Source: Sporocytophaga myxococcoides DSM 11118
GTDB taxonomy: Bacteria; Bacteroidota; Bacteroidia; Cytophagales; Cytophagaceae
DNA: 64,000 nt
NCBI RefSeq assembly: GCF_000426725.1
Contig: NZ_AUFX01000006.1
Coordinates: forward strand, 372,001 to 436,000
Reading direction: 5' to 3'
Shown here: piece by piece, positions 48,582-61,000 of the stretch
How the letters are laid out: each line of letters opens with the position of its first letter
How positions within the stretch are numbered: the stretch's first letter is position 1
The notes under the pieces: generated by a model
Database searches by the model: none
The model's input: only the letters and a program-made list of their open reading frames with translations
Told to the model about the DNA's origin: nothing
Made by a program: the position numbers and the translations under genes

Positions 48582-49068
48582 TTTATTTTCTCAACTAAAA
48601 TATATGGGGATTAAATTTAATTAAAACTTATTGGATACCAAACACCATTGATCTGGCATTAATCCAGATTCAGACAACTTAAAAGTAATCGATTTGAGCT
48701 TTAGAGTCATCAAATACCGATAGTCCTTAGCTTGGACCCAGGCGGTATAAATCCTCTAATAATTTTCATTTTTTCATGAAAAATTATTTATCAAACCTTT
48801 TACTATTTATTCACCAACTCTTAATTAGTCCTTAATTCAATAAAATTTATAGACTTAAAATAGCAAGACGCCGAAAATTAGTTTTGCATATTCATTATAA
48901 ATAAGTATCCAAATCCCTATTTCTTCTCAAAAAACAAGAAAAGAATTTCCTGTTATCACGTATTTATGGGTAAATTGGTACTCTTTTTCAAGGAATTAAA
49001 TATTTTATTGACCCGATCTATTCGGAATAATTTTCAAGACTAATTTTTATTAAACTTATTGGAGCTTT
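48582..49068. other. Intergenic region upstream of the giant gene
   Basis: 487 bases without a gene. It must hold the promoters of the barrel gene (minus) and the giant gene (plus). A TAGTTTTG -7 match sits at 48879-48886. No repeats or hairpins stand out. Confidence 0.5.
48879..48886 (+). promoter_or_regulatory. Possible -7 element for the giant gene
   Basis: TAGTTTTG fits TAnnTTTG, 182 bases before the start codon. No TTG was seen at the expected -33 spacing; the match may be chance. Confidence 0.25.
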
Positions 49069-52000
49069 ATGAAAAAAGTTTTTTACACATTGTTGTGTGT
49101 CTTATTATTGTCTTTAACCATCGATACAAAAGCGGCTATCACTGTCACTTCGCCTAATTCAGGTGGTTCTTATCTTGGTTGTACAGTCCAGGATATCACC
49201 TGGACAGTCTCTTTCTCTGTAAGCAGAATTAACATCTACTACTCGCTTGATGGAGGTAAAATATGGAAGCCTGTCGCACGATCGGTTAGTTATTACCCTC
49301 AATCCTATTCGTGGAACCTGCCTCAGGTAAACTCCAACAAATGTCTTATCAAAATTGAAGACTATTTCACACCAACAGATTTTGATATCAGCGACATTCC
49401 GTTTTCGATTACAAGTACAACGAGTTCATCGCTTCAACTATTAAGTCCTATAGGTGGTGAAAAATGGGGTACAACTAGCGAACAATTGATTAAATGGAAT
49501 AAAACCGGTTCCATTTCAAAAGTCAGGATAAGATACTCGTCCGACAGAGGGGCTTCCTGGGCAAACATTGACACTGCTGCAGAAAACACAGGTTCCTATC
49601 GCTGGGTTCTACCTTATAATAATATAAGCTCCAATTGTATTGTAAGGGTCAGTGACTATACTAATAACTGTATTTTTTCAGAAAGCGACTCTGCCTTTAC
49701 TATTCTGGAACAGGCCAATTACTCAGTCACCAGACCCAATGGAGGTGAGACATTTTATACTAATTCTACAGCAAAGATATTTTGGGAAAGAAGCTCAAGC
49801 AGCTCTGCATTTGTATCATTGCATTATTCCACTGATGCTGGAGCCACATGGAAGAAAATCAGTACTGCAGAATCCAATTATGGAGTATTTGATTGGATCA
49901 TTCCAAATACTGTATCTGACAAATGCCTCATAAAGGTTTCCGGCTATCCTGACGGAACTCCTGTTGATATCAGCAATGCTGTATTTTCAATTGCCAATCC
50001 TTCTATCACAATTTCTCAGCCTGCTAGTGGTGAAGCGCTCACAGGCTGCAGTAAAAAATCCATTAAGTGGACCAGCAAGGGAACTTCACCTTATGTAAAC
50101 GTTTATTACTCTGCTGACAATGGTAACACCTGGAATCAGGCAGGAAACTCTGTACTAAATTTCATAGGAAACAACTCTTTTGAATGGACAACACCTGAAT
50201 TAAGCTCTAATAAATATCTTGTAAAAATATCAGACTTTTATACACCGTCTATTTCCGGAACTAGTAATAATTTCAGCATAACAAAAAGCTCTACTGCAAA
50301 CATTAAATTAACCTCTCCAAATGGCGGAGATAGTCTCAAAACAGGTCAAAGAATTAATCTCACCTGGACTGGCACAGGTCTTTCTGATAAAGTAAATATA
50401 TACTACTCCGGAGATGAAGGTAAAAGCTGGACCACGGCTACTACAGCTCCGAACACAGGCAAATACCTTTGGACAGTTCCTCCAGCTACTACATCAAAAG
50501 GATTAGTTAAAATTACAGATGCTCAAAATGAATGCATCATAGATATGAGCGATAACTACTTTAATGTTGTCCCTGCTCCTTTCTTCAGAATTGATTTCCC
50601 TAATACTTCAAAGGATACTGTATTCCCTTCAAATTATAAAGATATACGCTGGATCAGCGGCAATATGAGCAGCAGCTATGTCAGCGTCAGCTATTCCATT
50701 GACTCAGGTTCCACCTGGGTCCCACTAAGTTCATTTGCAAGCAATGTCGGATATTATGGATGGACACCTCCTAATTTGTATTCAACAAAATGCCTTGTAA
50801 AAGTAAGTACAACAAGCACCGGTGATGGACTTGCAGAAGATATTTCCGACGAAGTTTTTACAATTGGAAAACCTAATTTAAATATTATAACTCCTAACGG
50901 AGGAGAGTCGATCAGTGGCTGTGCGACAAACAATATTACATGGAGCAGCAAAGGTGGTTCATCCTACATAAATCTGTTCTACTCTACAGATATGGGAACC
51001 AGCTGGAATCAGGTCGGAACAAGTTCATTTTCAAATAAAGAAGGTAACAATACGGCACAATGGACAGCGCCAGGAATTGCAGTTGAAAACTGTCTTATAA
51101 AAATAAAAGATGCCAGCAACCCTGCGAATGAAGATGTAAGCGATAAGGCATTTTCAATTGTTAAAACAGATACTTCTTACATTAAAATCACATATCCTAA
51201 CGCAGGTGAACCACTTGGCACTTCCAGATCGGAAAACATCACCTGGACATCATCTAAAAATGTCACGTATGTGAGTTTGAAATATTCAATTGATGGTGGT
51301 AATGCATGGACGACTATCTCTTCCTATAATGCCAATACCGGGAGTTACAAATGGCAGGTGCCGAACACTCCTTCTCAGAACTGTATCATCAATGTAACCA
51401 GTTACTCAAACTCTTGCACAACTGACATCACTGACAAGCCTTTTTCAATAGTTAAAGTACCAACTATTACTGTCAGTTCCTTTATGGACAGACAAACATA
51501 CAGATCAGGGGTTAATACAACATTATACTGGACCCCAACCAATGTTGATTCTTCCCTGGTAAAACTGGAATATTCAGTTGATTCAACGAAAACATGGAAA
51601 TTGATAGATGTTGTGAAAGGCAAAAGCAGTTATAACTGGAATATCCCGGCAGAAGCTTCTACTAAAGCTTTCATAAAGGTAAGCCTGGCTTCTAACCCAG
51701 ATATTTACGACATTAATGATGCGGCATTTACCATTCTCAAATCAGGAATAAAACTGACCTCCCCTGCAGGAGGTGAAGTTTTAAACGGATGTACAGCCCA
51801 GACCATAAAATGGAATGGCCCATCTCCTGGTGGATATGTAAAGATTGAATACTCTGCTGATGGAGGCAATAACTGGGTAACAATTAATTCCAGCGCATCT
51901 TCATCTGCTTCAGAAAATTCCTTCCAATGGACAGTTCCCGGAATACAGTCAAATCAATTCAGGATAAAACTGACAGATACAAACTCTTCTCAGAAAGACA

Positions 52001-55000
52001 GCAGTGCTAACTTCTCAGTTAATCACACAGGTAATGCCTTAACTATAACGAGTCCGACAGACAACGAAGTGATTAATACAGGAAGCGCAAAAAAAATCAC
52101 CTGGACAACCAAAGGAACTGTCAATAATGTGACATTACAATTCTATACTACAAGCAGTATATACTGGACAACTATCGCTCAGGGAATTCCAAATACCGGT
52201 TCCTATTTATGGACTGCGCCAACCATTGCTGGTGATAATTACAGGCTTGCAATCAATGACAATTCACAACCTTGTATTGTTGATTACAGCGATAAAAATT
52301 TCACTATCAAAGAAAATCCTTATATCAATGTCACCTGGGATGAATCCAACAGAAGCGTTAAATGGTATAGCAACAAACTTGACAGCAAAGCACTTCTTAA
52401 CATTGAGTTTTCATCTGACTCAATGAAGACATGGAGTACTATAGCTACTAATGAAGCAAATGACGGCACATATAGCTTCTCGTCTCCTAATAGCAATTTA
52501 ACAAACTGCTTCTTCAGAGTCAGTGAAGCCGGAAACCCATCCTTAACCGGAACTAACTTCACACCGCTCTCTTTAAGTAAACATACGACGTTAACTTTTC
52601 CTGCAGGTGGAGAAACAGTAACGGGTTGTATATCCAAATCTATTACATGGACAAGCAAAGGGTTAAATGAATTTAACATCCTTTTCTCCGCCGACAATGG
52701 AGTTACGTGGAAAATCATTGCTGATGGTGTTAAAAGTTATGGAGGAAGCAATTCCAGATACTGGAACCCGGAAGGAATAAATTCAACAAAATGCCTGATC
52801 AGGTTAGTGAGCAAAACTAATCCAGGAGTTACAGAAACCTCTGCACCTTTCACAATTCAGTATTCCGGAGGTACCTTAAAAGTTGTTGCGCCCAACGGGG
52901 GAGAAAGCTTTGGGACTTCAAGCCAGTCAGAAGTTAAATGGACAACAACTGGCAGTGTGCCCTCTGTTTATGTATCATATTCTTATGATGCAGGCCTCAA
53001 CTGGTCCAATGCTCACCCTTTCTCAATAAATAATACAGGAAAATACAAATGGACTATACCAAACAAAGCTTCAACAGACTACCTCATAAAGATATCTGAT
53101 AATTCAGGATGTATAACTGATATCAGTGATGCCAAATTCCGCGTAACAGAAACTGGAAACATTAGCATTACATCACCAAGTGCTGGAGATTCATATTATT
53201 CACGCGATAATGGTTACATCAACTGGAGTTCATTTGGCCTTTCTGAATTTGTATCACTAGATTACTCATTAGATTCTGGTTCAACCTGGACGGCCATCTC
53301 AGCAAAGGAACCTAACAATGGAAGCTACTATTGGAAAACACCTGATGTAGGGTCTGTTAAAGCAAAAGTGCGAGTCAAAGATTTTTCAAATCCTTCCAGG
53401 TCTGCAATATCTGACAGTGTATTTACCATTATCAGGCAATACATCACAATAACATCCCCTAATGGAGGAGAAACATTTAGCGGATGTACTGTTAATCAGA
53501 TTAAATGGACCAATGTAGGGCCATATTATTATAACTTGTTCTATTCAACAGACGCGGGCGCTACCTGGAATACCATTGCATCTTCTGTTTATGCCAATTC
53601 ATATAACTGGACTGTTCCGGCAACGAGTTCTGCCAAATGCCTGATTAAAGTAGTTAGTGGCTCAAACCCTGATTTGTTTGATATATCCGACGCTCAATTT
53701 ACAATTACCAATCCCGCATCTCCTGGTTTATCTCTGGTAACGCCAAATGGAGGAGAAATTTATAAGGCAGGAACAGACAAAACAATCTTCTGGACAACAG
53801 CAGGAACAATTAGTTATGTTAACATCAAATATTCATCTGACGGCGGCACAACCTGGACTGCGATAGCCAACAATACTTCAAATACAGGAAAATACAACTG
53901 GTATTTTCCTACTGTGACCTCATCGTCATACAAGGTTTCCATAGCAGATGCTTCCAACGCTTGCGTCTCAGACATCAGTGAAGCGTCATTCGCTGTACAA
54001 AGCATTCCTACAATCATTGTATCTGCACCGAAAACCGGTGATTCATTGTATAGTTATTCTACTTTCAGAGCCACAATAAGCCGGTCAACGGATATTCCCA
54101 ACTATATTGTCGAGCTCTCTACAGACTCATTAAGAACCTGGAAGAGAATATCATCTGCTTACTTTGATCCTTCAGAAAATTACAAAGTGCCTGACATAGT
54201 TTCTCACAACTGCTTTATCAGAGCTAGTTATGGAACGGCATATGGTATAAGTTCAAAATTCAGCATCGTTAGACCTGTACTCACATTAACCGCTCCTGCA
54301 GGCGGCGAAAGCTGGTTGGGATGTACTTATCAAACCATCAGCTGGTTCAGCAAAGGCAATACAGGATATGTCAATTTATATTATTCGACTGACAATGGTT
54401 CCACATGGAAAACAATTGCGAATGATTTATCAAATGTAAACGGCAAGAATACCTATCAATGGACAATTCCTGCCATAATTTCGAAGTCATGCCGAATCAA
54501 AGTTGTAAGCACAACATCAAACATGTCTTCAGAAAATGCAACTCCATTTACTGTCAATAATGGTTTGAAGTCATTTGAAGTGCTAAGTCCAATTGGTGGA
54601 GAAACATGGCCAACCGGTTCTGCTAAAACAATTTTATGGGAAAGCACAGGTAGCATTGCAAATGTTGATCTTAAATATTCTGTTGACGGAGGTACAAGCT
54701 GGAACAACATTGCTTATAATATCAAGAACTCTGGCTCCTATAACTGGACTCTCCCGGCAACAGCAAGTACCAATGCACTTGTAAGAATAAATGACAACAG
54801 CAATTCCTGCGTATTCGATCAAAGTAATTTTGCATTCAATATAAATTCTGCCCTAACATTAATTTATCCGAATGGAGGAGAAAAATTAAATGGATGCAAT
54901 AACGTTTCGATAACCTGGTCAAGCCTTGGTATTTCTAGCTACTCAAATCTTTACTATTCTATTGATGGTGGTACATCATGGAACCTGATTGCCAGCGCTG

Positions 55001-58000
55001 TTCCGACAACTACCGGCAATAATACTTATTCATGGAAGGTTGTAGGCAATGCTTCTTCAAACTGTCTTGTTAAAGTTGTTGATTATTATAATAAAGCTAT
55101 TTCAGATGCTAGTAATGCAAAGTTCTCTATAGAGGGCACTGGTTCTTCCACAATTACAGTAACCAGTCCTAATGGTGGTGAAAGCTGGGGTACAGGAAAA
55201 CAAAAACTCATTACATGGACAGGAGTAAATGTTAGCGATAAAGTCAACATAAGTTATTCATCTGATGCAGGAAACACCTGGTATACACTTGCAACTGGAA
55301 TTACAAATACTGGTTCCTTCGACTGGCGACTCCCAGGAGATGTTACTTCAAAATACCTAGTAAGAGTTTCTGACAATGCCAACAGTTGTGTGACAGATCA
55401 GAGTGATGCTCTTTTCAATGTGATACCAATGCCGTTTATCACCATTAACTCATTGAATAGCTATGAGAAAATATATTCCAAGAATTATAAAACCTTGTAC
55501 TGGTCAAGCGGAAGTCTGAAGTCAATCAACCTGACGCTTGAATACTCTGTTGATAGCATGAAGACTTGGAAAAGCATTACAGGAGGATACAATTTCGGAG
55601 GGAACTTCGATTGGTATGTGCCAAACGAGAAATCTGATAAATGCTTTATCAGAATCTACGACACTAACGATCCTTCTACATTTGATATCAACAATGCAGC
55701 GTTTTCAATATCCAACCCTAATATTACTTTAACCTCTCCGAATGGAGGTGAAAACTGGGCTGCGTGTTCTGAGCAGAATATAATATGGACAAGTGAACAG
55801 ACTTCCAATAAAGTAAACATAAGTCATTCTACTGATAATGGAGTAAGCTGGAGTACAATAGCCAGCGGCATCAATAATTACACCTACAATACCTACACAT
55901 GGAAAGTGCCATCAACCGCTTCCGGGCAAAATAAGATCAGGGTGCAGGATTATAATAATTCTTCCCTGAATGATATATCTGAACAGGTATTTACCATCAG
56001 CAATAATGTTGCAACCATTACACTTACTAGTCCGAATGGAGGAGAAGTACTGAAAGGTAATACTCAGAAAAATATTACCTGGACAAACACAGGTAGTATC
56101 AGCACTGTGAGAATTAGTTACTCCACCAACAACGGTGTGTCATGGACCAGCATTATTAATAGTTTACCAAACAACGGCTCATACAATTGGACTATCCCCA
56201 ATAACATCTCTTCTACACAGACCCTTATTCAGGTGAGTGATAATGGAGGTTGTGCTACAGATCAAAGTAATGCTCCCTTCTCTATTGAAGCCATCCCGCT
56301 TTTTACTCTGACGAATCCTAATGGAGGACAAATACTCGGAATCGGAACAACAACTTATATCGTGTGGAATCTGATCAATGCCCCAATGCAGTCTGTTAAT
56401 GTTGATTATACAACCGACAATGGGCTGACCTGGACAAACATCGCAACACAGCAACCATCAACAATGGAGTATCTCTGGTTGATTCCTAATACCCCATCTA
56501 GCCAATGTAGGGTAAGAGTTACTTCAGCTTCAGATCCTTCCTTGACGGTAATGAGTAGTAGTACATTTACCATAGCTCCGGCTGAAATGAGACTACTATC
56601 GCATAATGGTGGCGAAATACTTTCGTCCTGTGCTTCATCAACTATCACCTGGACAAATACATTGTTTAATACTGTTAGTTTATATTTCTCTTCCGATAAT
56701 GGAAAATCGTGGTCAAAGATCACCACACGGGACAGACAAAGCGGCATTAGTTCATTGAACTGGACAGTCCCTCCTATCAACTCTGATCATTGTCTCTTTA
56801 AAATTACTTCAGAGTCTGACACTACAATGTCTGATGTAAGCAACAGTACATTTACCATCAAAAATAGTTTTGTACCAACGATTAAAATTACAAGTCCTGA
56901 TGGTGGAGAAAACTGGGCAAATGGAACCCAAAAGACAATAACATGGACAAGTGACGCCTCAGTAAAGTCAGTTATCATAAAATACTCTTCTGACAATGGA
57001 ACGACCTGGACATACATTGACAGATATGTTACCAATACAGGCTCTTACAACTGGACATTGCCATCCAGAGTTTCTTCTTCAAAAACATTGGTGCAAATAT
57101 CTGACGTTGACAATATCTGTAACTTAGACGTTAGCAATGCCTCATTTAATATCACAGGTACACCTATACTAAATTTGATTTCGCCAAACGGAGGAGAAAA
57201 AATAGTTGCCGGAAGTTTAACTACAATAAACTGGGATGCATCATTTATAGCAGGGAAAATAAAACTTGAATATTCACTGAATTCAGGAACTTCATGGACA
57301 CTCATTTCTGATACCATAAGCAACATCGGAAACTATAACTGGCAAACTCCTACTTTAGAGTCAACATCTGGTCTTATCAGAATCAGTGATGCGGGGAATG
57401 CTTCAGTTTCTGACATAAGCAGTTCAGCATTCACACTAGAATATGCAAAAATAAGAGTATCAAGACCTAATGGTAAAGAAAGCTGGTATGGCAATACTGT
57501 TAAGTCGATATTCTGGAGTTCAACGAATATGGGTTCTTCTTTTGTAAAGATCGAATACTCGATAGACTCTGCAAGGACATGGAAAGTCATAACTGATAAA
57601 GAAGTAAATGATGGTGCCTATTCCTGGACCCTACCAAACTCAGGATCTATAAATTGTTATGTAAAAGTCAGTGATTACAATAACCCTGCGATATATGACA
57701 TGAACGATACCGTCTTCACAATGATAAGACCAGCATTTACGATCCTTTCACCTAATGGAGGAGAGACATTAAAGTCATGTACTTTCACCACTGTAACCTG
57801 GACAGGAAACAGTACCGGTAACCTATATTATTCAACAGACGGTGGAACCAGCTGGACAAGCTTCCCTGGAGGGCTTATAGGAAACTACAGCTCAAGCTGG
57901 AATGTTCCAAACATCAGTTCCAGCAAATGTCTTGTAAAAATTGTAGATCCAAATGATGCTACTCAATTTGATATCAGTGACGTAGCATTTACCATTGATA

Positions 58001-61000
58001 ATACCAAACCAACTATTAAATTAACTTCACCTAATGGAGGAGAAACATGGGGAACCGGAGAAAGCCGCAATATTACCTGGACTGCACCTGAAGAAGTTAA
58101 GTTTATTAAACTGGAAGTTTCTATAAATAATAGTTCTTACGGTGATCTCTTTTATAGTGAACAAGTTGCTAATACAGGTTCAAAAGCCTGGACAGTTTAT
58201 AATAACCCCGGTACTGCCAAAGTACGAATCAGCGACAAAGGAAGCTGCGCATCAGATGAAAGTGATGCTGCATTTACAATTAAAGCAGCTCCGTTCATTT
58301 CTGTGAAAAGCCCCGACGATGTACATCAATGGACCGCCGGAACATACCATGAAATAGAGTGGAATAGTGGCAACCTTACGAATGGAAAAGTAAATGTTCA
58401 CTATTCAACAGACGGCGGAAGATCATGGATACTTATAGAATCCAATTACAGTGGTTCCACTATTTACTGGAAAGTTCCTTATACATACACGGATAATTGT
58501 GTTATCAGAGTTGCGGATGCCGGAAATTCTTCAGTGTTTGCGACATCACAATATATATTCAAGATTGTCAAGCCAACGTTCTCCTATATAAGTTTCAGTA
58601 ATGGGAAAGAGTTAAGCGCTTGTATGAGAACCAATATTTACTGGAGTTCCCCAAGCAGTGCCGTTAATATATATTATTCCACAGATAGCGGTGCTACATG
58701 GAAAAACATCGTTAGAAATGTAAGTCCAAATCAATATGAATGGACTGTGCCTCAGGAAAATTCAACAAAATGTTTTGTAAAAATTACAGACTCAGGGGAT
58801 GAAAGTGCCTTTGGCATTGGTGATGTAATGTTCAGCATTAACAATCCTGTACGTACTTTAAAATTAACAACAACATTCAATGACACGAAGACTGGTAGTC
58901 TTAAAACAATCAGTTGGGAAAATACAGGTAATGTTTACAATGCTTTACTCGAATATTCAACAGATGGAGGCACAAGCTGGAAACTTATTGAAGACGTATA
59001 CTCTTATGGTCCGTATAAATGGAGAGTACCGAACGATCCATCAGTCAATGCTCTCTTCCGCATATCAGACAAAGCAAGCTGTGCTGTAGCGCAAAGCAAT
59101 CCATTTAAAATTGAGGCAGTGCCATATATTTATACTGTCAAGCCGGAAGGCAATGAAAATTGGGACGCAGGAACCACACAGTATCTATATTGGTCTACTG
59201 GAAACCTTGCCAGTCAGGCTGTAAATCTATATTACTCTGCTGATTCAGCAAAAACCTGGACCAAATTCGGATCTACAAGTGAAAGCTATTTTGTATGGAC
59301 TGTTCCCTACATCTCATCTTCAAAGGTGTTTATCAAAGTAAGCTCTGCAACTAACCCAGCTGTTTACGGGATGAATGAAAAGCCATTTACCATTTCAAAG
59401 CCAGAGATTACGGTTAAGTTTCCGAACGGAGGAGAGAAGCTTACAGCATGTGTCAACAATGTCATTCGTTGGGAAAATAAAGGAGTAGGCTCTGTATACC
59501 TCTATTACTCAACAGACAATGGTCTGACATGGACAAGAATTTATTCCAACCCAAGTTACAAAGACGGATATGAAAACTGGGCATTGCCGGAGCTAAGTTC
59601 CTCTAAAGTTCTTATAAAGGTTGCCGATGCTAAAGATCCTATGATATATGATGTGAGTGATGCGGTATTTGAGATTCAAAATGTAAACACAACTTCGACT
59701 TTGAAGCTTTCCGCTCCTAATGGAGGAGAAGTATGGGACACTTATAGTGAACATGAAATTAAGTGGACAACTACAGGTACTGTCAAGAATGTCAATCTGA
59801 TGTACTCCACCTATGGAGGGCTTGATTGGCAATTCATTACATCCATACCTAATACAGGTTCCTATACATGGCAGATTCCCAATACACCTACCCTATCAGG
59901 AGTTTTAAAGATCATGGATGCAGAGAGCTGTGTAAGTGATGTCACTGATAATCAGTTCGACATCAAAATAGTACCATCAATCAAAATCGAGTATCCGAAA
60001 CTGGGAGATGATCTTACCCAGTCTGCAGAAGTATATGTTGGCGGAAGAGCAGCAAATCTTAGCTCAGACTATGTAAAGCTTGAATATTCTACTAATGGTG
60101 GAGCCTCATGGATATTTATAACAGAGAATGCAACAACATCTTTTAACGCATTCTATTATTATTGGAAAATACCTATGATTACTTCGTCCAATGTGTTGCT
60201 AAAAGCCAGTGATCCGTTGGATCCAAAAGTCTACTACATCAGTGAAATTTTCAAAATTTCTCCCGCAACTAATGTATGGCCTGGTGACGTTGATAATAAT
60301 GGTGTAGCAGATGTTTATGACATGCTTCCTATTGGTTTGAATTTTGGAGAAACAGGAATCCCAAGAGCATCCATATCCACTGAGTGGAAGGCTTTTGATG
60401 CACAGAACTGGAACAAGTTACAGAGCAATGGTCTTGACATGAAGTTCAGTGACTGCGATGGCAATGGTAGTGTTTACTTCCAGGACACACTAGCTATCAT
60501 CAAAAACTACGGGCTTACCCATCCGAAGTCAAGTAACTTAAGAATAGCTGCAGAAGCTGACCTGTTCCTAATTTTCACACAACCACCTGTGCCTGGAGAA
60601 ATCATAGAGGCAGAGATTTGGGCTGGTAAAAGTTCTGCTCCGGTAAACAGCCTTTATGGAATTGCATTCAACCTAGAATTTAATGCAGATGCAGTAGAGC
60701 CAAACTCAGCATCCTTATCATTCAAAGAAAACTGGTTGGGTACTATAGGTTCACAAGCAATAGGTGTCTATAAAGCATTTGAATCTATCGGAAGAATTGA
60801 CGGATCACTTGTAAGATTTGACAAGACTTCAAAGACAGGTTATGGAAAAATTGCCAACCTGAAAATGAGGCTGAAGCCAACTGCACAATATTTATCAATA
60901 GGCTTTACAGCTAACAAGGCAGTGAATTCCAATGGCACCCCTATTATCCTGTCTCCGAAGTCAGAGAGCGTAGTAATGATTGCGACATCAGCTCATGGCA

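Noticed and set aside
52320-56780. Several minus-strand frames inside the giant gene
   Set aside because: They recur at the same phase in module after module, as expected for shadows of a repeated coding sequence, and have no independent features.
49138-60264. CRISPR or DNA satellite explanation of the repeat array
   Set aside because: The repetition is at protein level, with diverged codons, one uninterrupted frame and unequal module lengths; there are no short identical direct repeats with spacers.
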